The notes under the pieces are model-generated. The model searched no databases. It worked only from the letters and a program-made list of their open reading frames with translations, and was not told the DNA's origin. The position numbers were made by a program, and so were the translations under genes. Positions 1-6,661 of a stretch of 19,609 bases of DNA are shown here, in pieces (the stretch's first letter is position 1; every line of letters begins with the position of its first letter). This DNA is from an uncultured Sutterella sp. (GTDB taxonomy: Bacteria > Pseudomonadota > Gammaproteobacteria > Burkholderiales > Burkholderiaceae_F): assembly GCA_905198475.1 (NCBI GenBank), contig CAJKCQ010000041.1, positions 1 through 19,609 of the forward strand. The letters are read 5' to 3'.

Positions 1-2
1 GC

Positions 3-95
3 GTCGTCATCCCGCGCAAACCGGGAAGACCTCGAGTCCGCCCGGAATTTGTGGGGCCTAAGCGTCCTCGCGGTAAACCCAGGAAGCTTCAGTAG
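3..95 (+). CDS. Possible C-terminal tail of an unidentified basic protein (partial)
   Basis: This is a reading frame open from the window edge that ends at a TAG at 93-95. It would encode about 30 residues very rich in Lys, Arg, Pro and Gly, including KPGRPR and KRPRGKPRK. Such tails occur on nucleic-acid-binding proteins and some transposases or integrases, but no family can be assigned from so short a piece. Frame 1 is also open through this stretch, so coding is not certain. GC content falls right after the stop, which fits a gene end. The gene, if real, faces the convergent tRNA genes. Confidence 0.3.
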   Translation, partial: VVIPRKPGRPRVRPEFVGPKRPRGKPRKLQ

Positions 96-258
96 TGCCG
101 TACTTTGGGATTCTTTTAATAACGATCCGGTTAATAGCACCCTAGATTGGTGTTTGCAATCCAAAGAGAATAATGCGCCTATTATCTCCATCCCTCCCTT
201 TCCTTGTGGTAGCGAACCAAATGTGAGAATCTTGTCCATTTGTACTGATATGTGACAT

Positions 259-335
259 TGGTCCGCCCGGCGAGGTTCGAACTCACGACCCTCTGCTTAG
301 AAGGCAGATGCTCTATCCAACTGAGCTACGGGCGG
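259..335 (-). tRNA. tRNA-Arg (anticodon TCT)
   Basis: Read on the minus strand, the sequence folds into a full cloverleaf. The acceptor stem is CCGCCCG/CGGGCGG (329-335 with 263-269), the D stem GCTC/GAGC, the anticodon stem TCTGC/GCAGA, the loop CTTCTAA with anticodon TCT, and the T arm contains TTCGAAC. The discriminator A is at 262 and the 3' CCA is encoded at 259-261. It decodes AGA, a rare codon in a GC-rich genome. It lies 23 nt downstream of the tRNA-Pro gene and is probably co-transcribed with it. Confidence 0.96.
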
Positions 336-358
336 ACTGGGATGGGGATGGACGACGA

Positions 359-435
359 TGGTCGGGGTGGCGAGATTCGAACTCGCGACATCTTGCTCCC
401 AAAGCAAGCGCGCTACCGGACTGCGCTACACCCCG
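359..435 (-). tRNA. tRNA-Pro (anticodon TGG)
   Basis: The minus strand gives acceptor stem CGGGGTG/CACCCCG (429-435 with 363-369), anticodon stem CTTGC/GCAAG around loop TTTGGGA with anticodon TGG, a T loop TTCGAAT, discriminator A at 362 and an encoded CCA at 359-361. It is the first gene of a two-tRNA unit, followed by tRNA-Arg(TCT), and it lies immediately downstream of a TATAAT box. Confidence 0.96.
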
Positions 436-445
436 AAGTCTGTGG

Positions 446-475
446 ATTATATGGGGTGGGTCCGGAGCGGGGCAA
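446..475 (-). promoter_or_regulatory. Probable sigma-70 promoter of the tRNA-Pro/tRNA-Arg unit
   Basis: On the minus strand a perfect -10 box TATAAT (446-451) is preceded, 18 nt away, by TTGCCC (470-475), a partial match to TTGACA. The predicted start lies near 439, only a few bases before the mature 5' end of tRNA-Pro at 435, so the leader would be very short. The spacer is highly GC-rich. The site sits between the leftward tRNAs and the rightward argH. Confidence 0.55.
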
Positions 476-504
476 ATTTTCCCCCGCCGCAGCCGCGGCC
501 CCCT

Positions 505-510
505 TAAAAT
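505..510 (+). promoter_or_regulatory. Possible -10 element for argH
   Basis: TAAAAT at 505-510 stands out as an AT block in GC-rich DNA and would give a 5' leader of about 30 nt before argH. No good -35 hexamer is visible 16-18 nt upstream. A similar GCTAAAATC block precedes glnS, which mildly supports a common promoter style. This is inference. Confidence 0.3.
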
Positions 511-548
511 CACGTCTCTCCCTAGTCTTCCCCAAGAAGAGGCTTTCC

Positions 549-1991
549 ATGAGCGAAGCTCAAGACAACTCCAACGATCCCCTGCATGCCAAGAAGAAGG
601 CCTGGTCCGGCCGCTTCTCCGAACCCGTCGACGCCTTCGTGCTGCGCTACACCGCCAGCGTGGACTTCGACAAGCGCATGGCGCTCGTCGACATCGACGG
701 CTCCGTCGCCCACGCCACCATGCTCGCCAAGGTCGGCGTGATCACGCAGAAGGACCTCGAGGACATCAAGCGCGGCATGGCCCAGATCCGCGAAGAGATC
801 CAGTCCGGCAAGTTTGAGTGGCAGCTGGAGCTTGAGGACGTGCACCTCAACATCGAGGCGCGCCTCACCGCTCTGATCGGCGACGCCGGGAAGCGTCTGC
901 ACACGGGCCGCTCGCGCAACGACCAGGTTGCGACCGACATCCGCCTCTACCTGCGCGGCGAAGTGGACGAGATCATCAGGCGCGTCGAGCACCTTCAGGA
1001 AGTGCTCGTCGCCCAGGCCGAGAAGAACTACAACGTCATCATGCCGGGCTTCACGCACATGCAGGTCGCCCAGCCCGTGACCTTCGGCCACCACATGCTC
1101 GCCTACGTCGAGATGCTCGAGCGCGACCGCGCTCGCCTGCTTGACCTGCGCCACCGCGTCAATGTCTCGCCCCTCGGCTCCGCGGCCCTTGCCGGCACGA
1201 CCTACCCGATCGACCGCGAATACACGGCTCAGCTCCTCGGCTTCGAGGCCGTTTCCCAGAACTCGCTCGACGGCGTTTCCGACCGCGACTTCGCGATCGA
1301 GTTCTGCGCCGCCGCTTCGCTCATCATGATGCACATCTCCCGCCTCTCCGAGGAGCTCGTGATCTGGATGAGCCAGCGCTTCGGCTTCATCAAGCTGCCG
1401 GACCGCTTCACGACGGGTTCGTCCATCATGCCGCAGAAGAAGAATCCGGACGTTCCGGAAACGGCCCGCGGCAAGTCCGGCCGCGTCTTCGGCGACCTGA
1501 TGTCGATGCTCACGCTCATGAAGGGCACGCCGCTCGCCTACAACAAGGACTTCCAGGAAGACAAGGAACCGGTCTTCGACGCCATCGACACCGTCAAGGA
1601 CACGCTGCGCGCCTTCTGCGACATGATGGCCGGCGTCGAACCGCAGGCCGACGCCCTGCATCAGGCCGCGCAGATGGGCTTCCCCACCGCCACCGACCTT
1701 GCCGACTACCTCGTCCGCCACGGCGTTCCCTTCCGCACCGCCCACGACATCGTGGGTCAGACGGTCCGCGCCGCCGCTGAGCGCAAGTGCGGCCTCGAAG
1801 AGCTCCCGCTTGAAGTTCTTCAGGGCTTCTGCGACAAGATCGAAGGCGACGTCTACAAGGTGCTTTCGCTCGAAGGCTCCGTCAACGCCCGCAACCATCT
1901 TGGCGGCACCGCCCCCAATCAGGTTCTCGCGCAGACGAAACGTTGGGAGAAGATCTTTGCTGAGCGCGCCGCCGCCAAGGCCGCGAAGTAA
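549..1991 (+). CDS. argH: Argininosuccinate lyase
   Basis: This enzyme cleaves argininosuccinate to arginine and fumarate, the last step of arginine biosynthesis, in the cytoplasm as a homotetramer. The protein is 480 residues, close to the family norm of about 460-480. Visible hallmarks are HTGRSRNDQV (118-127), the GFTHMQ segment with the catalytic-region His170, and the fumarase/aspartase-superfamily signature GSSIMPQKKNP (290-300) carrying the catalytic serine. The frame is open far upstream, but the ATG at 549 is chosen because AGAGG (538-542) lies 6 nt before it and because family homology starts shortly after it (KAWSGRF). The upstream extension would run through both tRNA genes. It appears monocistronic, with a strong terminator 25 nt after the stop. 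No other arginine genes are in the window. Confidence 0.97.
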   Translation: MSEAQDNSNDPLHAKKKAWSGRFSEPVDAFVLRYTASVDFDKRMALVDIDGSVAHATMLAKVGVITQKDLEDIKRGMAQIREEIQSGKFEWQLELEDVHLNIEARLTALIGDAGKRLHTGRSRNDQVATDIRLYLRGEVDEIIRRVEHLQEVLVAQAEKNYNVIMPGFTHMQVAQPVTFGHHMLAYVEMLERDRARLLDLRHRVNVSPLGSAALAGTTYPIDREYTAQLLGFEAVSQNSLDGVSDRDFAIEFCAAASLIMMHISRLSEELVIWMSQRFGFIKLPDRFTTGSSIMPQKKNPDVPETARGKSGRVFGDLMSMLTLMKGTPLAYNKDFQEDKEPVFDAIDTVKDTLRAFCDMMAGVEPQADALHQAAQMGFPTATDLADYLVRHGVPFRTAHDIVGQTVRAAAERKCGLEELPLEVLQGFCDKIEGDVYKVLSLEGSVNARNHLGGTAPNQVLAQTKRWEKIFAERAAAKAAK

Positions 1992-2015
1992 GCGCCGATC
2001 TTCCTGACCCCAAAC

Positions 2016-2051
2016 GGGCCGCCCGATCCGATTTCGGGCGGCCCTTCGTTT
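2016..2051 (+). terminator. Intrinsic terminator of argH
   Basis: A perfect 11-bp GC-rich stem (2016-2026 pairs with 2034-2044, GGGCCGCCCGA/TCGGGCGGCCC) with a 7-nt loop is followed by a short interrupted T tract, TTCGTTT. It starts 25 nt after the argH stop codon. Confidence 0.85.
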
Positions 2052-2126
2052 ACACCCGCTGCCAGACGCAGGCGAGCTTTGCTAGCCTCAGGGAGAGATC
2101 CTTGAGGAGGGGCGCCAGTCCGGCAA

Positions 2127-2143
2127 AAGCCTTTGAAAGGCTT
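2127..2143. repeat. Short perfect inverted repeat upstream of the permease gene
   Basis: AAGCCTT (2127-2133) and AAGGCTT (2137-2143) form a 7-bp stem with a 3-nt loop, about 110 nt before the chosen start of the DMT permease. No T run follows on the plus strand. On the minus strand four T residues follow, but no leftward gene needs terminating here. It could be a leader hairpin or an operator. The function is unknown. Confidence 0.3.
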
Positions 2144-2252
2144 GCTCCGACGTCTCAGCCGGTTTTCATTGCGTTCCCAATGCAGCCGCGCGCGGCCGAT
2201 AGCGCTTTCCTCCCGCGCCAGTTTCCACCCGAAGTTCCATCTAGAGGCAGTC

Positions 2253-3209
2253 GTGTTCGTTGGTCTGATGTTCGGCGTTTTCGCCTGCGCCCTTTGGGGG
2301 TTGGTCTACATGATCCCCTTGTGGCTCTCCGCCTACGACCCCATGCTGATCGCGCTTGCCCGCTACACGATCTTCGGCGCCTTTTCGGCAGTGCTTCTCT
2401 GCTTTCAGCGAGAGTCGCTCAGAAAAATGACGCGGAGCGACTGGGGAAACGCTCTGGCGCTCGGCGTCGTCGGAAACCTCTTCTTCTACTGGCTTCTCGC
2501 GTCGGCCGTACAGTTGTCGGGCGCGCCGATCGCCGGCGCCTTCACGGCGATGATTCCAATCTGCGTGGCGGTGGTGGCGAACCTCCGTGCGCGCCGCCAC
2601 GGCCTGGCCGTGGCCTGGCGCAGGCTCGCCTTTCCGCTGACCTTGGTTGCGCTCGGCATGGTCTGCCTCAATTGGACGGAGTTCTCCTACTTTCTCGCGA
2701 GCTCCGATGAACCACCTTCGGGCTTCTGGCTCGGCGTCTTCTTCGCCTTCCTCTCCCTCATCGTCTGGACCTGGTACCCGATCAGCAATGCCGAATGGCT
2801 GATCCGCCACCGCGGCCAGCTCTCGGCCACCTTCTGGACGGCCGCGCAGGGTGCGGCCGCGCTCCCTGCCGCCGCTCTCGGCCTGGTCTGGTGGATCGCC
2901 GCCGCGCCTTCCGTTGAGGCCGTGTTTGCCCCGACGCCGGAACACTTCCTCATCGGCACCCTCATCCTCGGCCTCATCTGCTCATGGTTGGCCATCTGCT
3001 TCTGGAACGCCATGAGCCAGCGCTTGACGCCTGCACTGGGTGGTCAGATGATCATCTTTGAGACGATCTTCGCCGTGATCTACGCCCACATCATGCGGCA
3101 CGCCCTGCCTACGCCCCTGATGAGCACCGGCATGACGCTTCTCCTGATCGGCGTCTTCCTCTCCGTACGGGTCTTTCAGAAGTCATCCGCCCGCAAGGGG
3201 GGAAATTGA
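2253..3209 (+). CDS. DMT-superfamily permease (EamA family)
   Basis: This is a polytopic inner-membrane protein of about 318 residues with roughly ten hydrophobic segments arranged as two EamA-like halves. These begin with FGVFACALWGLVYMIPLW and, in the second half, with SLIVWTWYPISN. Family members export metabolites or amino acids, or act as drug/metabolite transporters. The substrate cannot be told from sequence. The frame is open upstream to a TTG at 2133, but that N-terminus would be basic and not membrane-like. The GTG at 2253 has AGAGG (2243-2247) 5 nt before it and starts directly before the first membrane segment. An ATG at 2268 is a second choice. The gene ends 70 nt before the glycosyltransferase. 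Family assignment is firm; function is not. Confidence 0.85.
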   Translation: MFVGLMFGVFACALWGLVYMIPLWLSAYDPMLIALARYTIFGAFSAVLLCFQRESLRKMTRSDWGNALALGVVGNLFFYWLLASAVQLSGAPIAGAFTAMIPICVAVVANLRARRHGLAVAWRRLAFPLTLVALGMVCLNWTEFSYFLASSDEPPSGFWLGVFFAFLSLIVWTWYPISNAEWLIRHRGQLSATFWTAAQGAAALPAAALGLVWWIAAAPSVEAVFAPTPEHFLIGTLILGLICSWLAICFWNAMSQRLTPALGGQMIIFETIFAVIYAHIMRHALPTPLMSTGMTLLLIGVFLSVRVFQKSSARKGGN

Positions 3210-3279
3210 CCTTTCCGAGAAGACGCAGCATTCGGCCCCTGAAAAATCACCGATCGACAACAATCAATCCGCATCCTCC

Positions 3280-4053
3280 ATGCTTCGCCTCGTCATCAAT
3301 CTCGACCGGTCTCCCGAGCGTTGGGAATCCGTAAGAAATCAATTTGACCAACTGAACCTCCCCATCACCCGCATCTCAGGCGTCGACGGGCGGCAACTGA
3401 GCGCCGAAACACTCCGGAATATTCAGATGCCGCTTAAGGACAAATGGGAGTTCCCAAGACTTCTGTCCCCCGGAGAAGTCGGCTGCTACCTTTCTCATAT
3501 CAAATGTTGGGAGCTTCTGGCGAAGTCAAAGGAATCCTGGGCGCTCATCATTGAAGACGACATTCAGATCTCCCCGGAAGCCGCAGACTTTTTCCGCGAT
3601 GCCTCATGGATCCCGAAGGATCTGGAGTTGGTGCAGCCCTTCAACTTCTTCGACGACTGCACCATGAAGGTCGCCAAACATGAGTACTCCGTCATGCACG
3701 GGAGAAAGCTCATGCATCCCTACAAGCCCTACCCCGTCGGCACCCTTGCCTATTTCATTACGCGCAAGTGCGCCGTGGATGCCCTTGCTGCCAGTCGGAA
3801 ATTGGGCATGCCGGTGGATGAATTTTTGTTCGGTCCCATGTCTTCCTGGGCGAAAAAGCACCCGGTATGGAAACTCAACCCCGTCCTCGCGCTGCCCGTC
3901 GGATTCGACTCAACCATCCAGTTGAACCGCGACAAGAAGTCCCACACATCGTCGGCATGGGCGCGCCTCTCTCCTCGCCGCCATTGCAGAAAACTGCTGA
4001 ACTCCCTTCGTCACATTCTCTTCTCGAAGAAGGAGACCTTCATTTTCAAATGA
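3280..4053 (+). CDS. Glycosyltransferase family 25 (LPS/LOS biosynthesis type)
   Basis: The 257-residue protein begins LRLVINLDRSPERW, the standard opening of GT25 sugar transferases. It contains SPGEVGCYLSH (63-73) and the EDD motif (92-94, ALIIEDDI), which serves as the metal/nucleotide-sugar DxD-type site. Relatives add galactose or other sugars to lipooligosaccharide on the cytoplasmic face of the inner membrane. Donor and acceptor cannot be predicted. No clear Shine-Dalgarno sequence precedes the ATG. The gene is visibly less GC-rich than argH, rng or dnaE, suggesting acquisition, as is common for surface-glycan genes. Its stop overlaps by 8 nt the 3' end of the opposing rfbB gene. Confidence 0.88.
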   Translation: MLRLVINLDRSPERWESVRNQFDQLNLPITRISGVDGRQLSAETLRNIQMPLKDKWEFPRLLSPGEVGCYLSHIKCWELLAKSKESWALIIEDDIQISPEAADFFRDASWIPKDLELVQPFNFFDDCTMKVAKHEYSVMHGRKLMHPYKPYPVGTLAYFITRKCAVDALAASRKLGMPVDEFLFGPMSSWAKKHPVWKLNPVLALPVGFDSTIQLNRDKKSHTSSAWARLSPRRHCRKLLNSLRHILFSKKETFIFK

Positions 4054-5050
4054 CCTTCTTCAGCCCGTCGAGGTACCAGTCGACGGTATCCCTGATGCCC
4101 GTGTAGAAGTGAATCTTCGGCTTCCACCCCAGCGTGCGCCTCAACTTCTCCGGATTGAGCCCATAGCGCACGTCGTGTCCGGGACGGTCCGCGACGTGGC
4201 GGATGAGGTCCGCGTAGGAGCCTTCCGGATGGGGAGCGAGTTCGTCAAGGATGCCGCAGATGCGACGGACGTAGTCGATGTTGGCGAGTTCGTTTTCCGC
4301 CCCCACGTTGTAGATCTCGCCGGGCGCGCCTCTTTCGAGGATGCGTTCGAGTGCCCTGCAGAAGTCCGAGACGTGGATCCAGTCTCGGATCTGACGGCCG
4401 GAGCCGTAGATCGGGATCGGCTCGCGGGCGAGCGCCTTTTGTATGACGCTCGGCGTGAGCTTCTCGCAGTACTGCCGCGGTCCGTAGTTGTTCGTTGAGC
4501 GCACCGTTATGACGGGCAGCCCGTAGGTGCGCGCATAGGCGCGGCCGAGTTGATCGGCCGCGGCCTTGCTCGCCGAGTAGGGACTGCTCGGGTCGAAGGG
4601 CGTCGTTTCGACGGCGGGCGACGCGTCGGGCGTGAGAAACCCGTAGACCTCGTCGGTCGAGATGTTGATGAAGCGGAATTCCGACTTTTCACTCGGCGGG
4701 AGCGACTCCCAGTAGCGCTTCGCGGCGTCGAGCATCGTCGCCGTACCGAGCACGTTCGTCTCAATGAAGATCTTCGGCCCTGAGATAGATCGGTCCACGT
4801 GGCTCTCGGCGGCAAAGTGAATCACCGCCCGCGGGCGCGCCCGGTCGAAGGCGTCCGCTACCGCCTCGGCGTCCGCTACGCTGCCGTGGATGAAGCGGTG
4901 ACGGACGTCGCCGCGCAGATCGGAGAGGTTCTCAAGGTTTCCCGCGTAGGTGAGCGCGTCGAGATTCGTCACCGGTTCGTCGTGGTGAGCGAGCCAATCA
5001 AGAATGAAGTTCGAGCCGATGAAGCCGGCGCCGCCGGTGATGAGGAGCAT
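4046..5050 (-). CDS. rfbB: dTDP-glucose 4,6-dehydratase
   Basis: This enzyme converts dTDP-glucose to dTDP-4-keto-6-deoxyglucose, the second step of dTDP-rhamnose and related deoxysugar pathways. The 334-residue protein is an extended short-chain dehydrogenase: TGGAGFIGSN (5-14) binds NAD, STDEVYG (131-137) carries the catalytic Thr-Asp-Glu, YSASK (158-162) is the Tyr/Lys pair, and STNNYGPRQ follows. It is slightly shorter than the usual roughly 350-360 residues. The first ATG of the frame (5092) adds 14 unconserved residues, so the ATG at 5050, directly before LLITGGAG, is preferred; its ribosome site is weak. It is the only leftward protein gene here and is not next to rfbA, rfbC or rfbD. 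Those must lie elsewhere, or the gene feeds a different dTDP-sugar route. A related dTDP- or UDP-sugar dehydratase is less likely. Confidence 0.93.
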   Translation of the reverse strand: MLLITGGAGFIGSNFILDWLAHHDEPVTNLDALTYAGNLENLSDLRGDVRHRFIHGSVADAEAVADAFDRARPRAVIHFAAESHVDRSISGPKIFIETNVLGTATMLDAAKRYWESLPPSEKSEFRFINISTDEVYGFLTPDASPAVETTPFDPSSPYSASKAAADQLGRAYARTYGLPVITVRSTNNYGPRQYCEKLTPSVIQKALAREPIPIYGSGRQIRDWIHVSDFCRALERILERGAPGEIYNVGAENELANIDYVRRICGILDELAPHPEGSYADLIRHVADRPGHDVRYGLNPEKLRRTLGWKPKIHFYTGIRDTVDWYLDGLKKVI

Positions 5051-5076
5051 GCGTTCGAATTCCGTCTGTCGCGAGC

Positions 5077-5108
5077 GCCGCCCCCTATACAATGGGGCGG
5101 CATTTTTT
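5077..5108 (+). terminator. Terminator-like hairpin in the rfbB/rng divergent region
   Basis: A perfect 8-bp stem GCCGCCCC/GGGGCGGC (5077-5084 with 5094-5101) with a 9-nt loop is followed by A and six T residues, then more T-rich sequence. The orientation is rightward. There is no rightward gene upstream for it to terminate, and it lies 44 nt before the rng start. It may be an attenuator in the rng leader or the relic terminator of a displaced gene. The loop also contains TATACAAT, which resembles a -10 box. Confidence 0.6.
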
Positions 5109-5152
5109 CTTTTCGTGAGGAGGCGCCCCGGGAAGGCGGGCGTCGCGAGTTC

Positions 5153-6610
5153 GTGGAACAGATACTCATCAACAGCTCCAGAGAGGAGGCGCGCGCCGCC
5201 ATTTTAGAAGACGGCGTTCTGCAGGACATTCTGATCGAGCGCACCTGCGCGAGAGGCTTGGTCGGCAACGTCTACTACGGACAAGTAGTCCGCGTGCTTC
5301 CCGGCATGCAGAGCGCGTTCCTCGACGTCGGACTCGAGCGGACGGCGTTCCTTCATATTGCGGAGATCGAAGGCGCGCGCACGGAGTCCGGCGCCTTGAA
5401 GCCCATCGAGACGATGCTCCACGAAGGGCAGCGTCTGATGGTGCAGGTGGCGAAGGACCCGATCGGCACGAAGGGCGCGCGCCTCACGACGACGATTTCG
5501 CTCGCCGGCCGAAAGCTCGTCTACCTTCCGAACGACAACCACGTCGGCGTGTCGCAGAAAATCGACGACGAGGCGCTCCGCGAGCGGCTGCGCGCCGAGG
5601 TGACGGCGCTCCGTCCTCCCGAAGAAAAGGGCGGCTACATCATCCGCACGAGCGCCGAAGAGGGTGCGACCGAAGCGGAGTTCCGCGCCGACATGACGTA
5701 CCTCTCGCAGCTCTGGCAGGGCATCCGCAGGGCCGCGCAGGAAGCGAAGGGGCCGGCGCTCCTCTACGAGGACCTCACACTCCCGCAGCGGATTCTGCGC
5801 GACCTCGTGCACGAAGAGACCGTCTCGATCGAGGTGGACGACGAAAAGGCCTGCACCGCCCTGCGGCGCTTCGCCGAACAGTTCGTGCCGGCAGCCGCCG
5901 GACGGCTCAAGCACTATACGGGCGACGCGCCGCTCTTCGAGCACTACGGCATCGAGCAGGAGATCGAGAAGGCGCTCGCGCGCCGCGTCGACTTGAAGAG
6001 CGGCGGCTACCTCGTCTTCGACCAGACGGAGGCGATGTCCACGATCGACGTCAATACGGGCGCCTACGTGGGCAAGCGCGACTTCAGCGACACCATCTTC
6101 AAGACGAACCTCGAGGCGGCGCAGGTGATCGCGCGGCAGCTGCGGCTGAGGAATCTCGGCGGCATCATCATCGTGGACTTCATCGACATGGCGAAGGACG
6201 CGCACCGCGAGGCGGTGCTCTCGGAGCTGCGCCGCGAAGTCGCGCGCGACCGCACGAAGATGACGGTCTCGAACTTCAACGAACTCGGCCTCGTCGCGAT
6301 GACGCGCAAACGCACCCGCGAGTCGCTCGCGCACGTGCTCTGCGAAACGTGCCCGATCTGCGGCGGAAGAGGCGAGATCAAGACCGCCCGCACGGTCTGC
6401 TACGACATCCTGCGCGAGATCGTGCGGCTCGCCAAGCAGTACCGCACGATGAAGGAGTTCCGCATCCTGGCGAGCCAGACCGTGATCGATCTTCTGCTCG
6501 AAGAGGAATCGCAGGCGCTTGAACTCCTGCAGCAGTCGATTGAAAAGCCCATCCTGCTCGAAGTCGAAAGCGCCTACCCGCAGGAGGAGTGGGACGTGAT
6601 CATCGCGTAG
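5153..6610 (+). CDS. rng: Ribonuclease G
   Basis: This is an endoribonuclease of the RNase E/G family that matures the 5' end of 16S rRNA and takes part in mRNA turnover. The protein is 485 residues, against 489 in E. coli, so it is an RNase G core without the long RNase E tail. In order it has an N-terminal S1-like region (GLVGNVYYGQVVRVLPGMQSAF, about 35-56, split here by name only), a DNase I-like catalytic domain with Asp299 (STIDVNTG) and Asp342 (IIIVDFIDM), the Zn-link CPIC (400-403), and a small C-terminal domain. Start choice: the frame is open further left but overlaps rfbB. The GTG at 5153 begins at the conserved family N-terminus (EQILINSS), although its GGAAGG-type ribosome site is distant. 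sbcB follows after 51 nt without a terminator, so the two are probably co-transcribed. Confidence 0.95.
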   Translation: MEQILINSSREEARAAILEDGVLQDILIERTCARGLVGNVYYGQVVRVLPGMQSAFLDVGLERTAFLHIAEIEGARTESGALKPIETMLHEGQRLMVQVAKDPIGTKGARLTTTISLAGRKLVYLPNDNHVGVSQKIDDEALRERLRAEVTALRPPEEKGGYIIRTSAEEGATEAEFRADMTYLSQLWQGIRRAAQEAKGPALLYEDLTLPQRILRDLVHEETVSIEVDDEKACTALRRFAEQFVPAAAGRLKHYTGDAPLFEHYGIEQEIEKALARRVDLKSGGYLVFDQTEAMSTIDVNTGAYVGKRDFSDTIFKTNLEAAQVIARQLRLRNLGGIIIVDFIDMAKDAHREAVLSELRREVARDRTKMTVSNFNELGLVAMTRKRTRESLAHVLCETCPICGGRGEIKTARTVCYDILREIVRLAKQYRTMKEFRILASQTVIDLLLEEESQALELLQQSIEKPILLEVESAYPQEEWDVIIA

Positions 6611-6644
6611 CGCTCTCCCGAGAGACCAGAGAAACGAAAAGAAG

Positions 6645-6650
6645 AAAGGA
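6645..6650 (+). promoter_or_regulatory. Ribosome binding site of sbcB
   Basis: AAAGGA lies 11 nt before the ATG at 6662, inside a purine-rich gap after rng. It supports translation start at MAEQTGRG. Confidence 0.5.
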
Positions 6651-6661
6651 CGAAAGACACC

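Noticed and set aside
166..188. Imperfect inverted repeat GAGAATAAT/ATTATCTC
   Set aside because: It has a one-base bulge, is AT-rich and has no T tract in either direction. It is too weak to call a terminator of the tRNA unit.
218..242. CAAATG/CATTTG 6-bp stem downstream of tRNA-Arg
   Set aside because: It is short, has a 13-nt loop and lacks a T run on the minus strand.
49..255. 68-residue frame at the left edge
   Set aside because: No ribosome site, no recognisable motif, and composition changes inside it. The overlapping basic tail in another frame is at least as plausible.
252..548. N-terminal extension of the argH frame
   Set aside because: It crosses two tRNA genes on the other strand. 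The ribosome site and the family N-terminus both place the start at 549.
522..1898. Long minus-strand open frame opposite argH (and similar ones opposite rng, sbcB/racemase, glnS and dnaE)
   Set aside because: These frames are shadows produced by GC-rich third positions of the real genes. Their translations are Arg/Val/Glu/His-rich with no recognisable domains, and the plus strand encodes well-conserved enzymes.
4799..5152. N-terminal extension of the rng frame
   Set aside because: It overlaps rfbB and the terminator-like hairpin, and the RNase G family begins at EQILIN after 5153.
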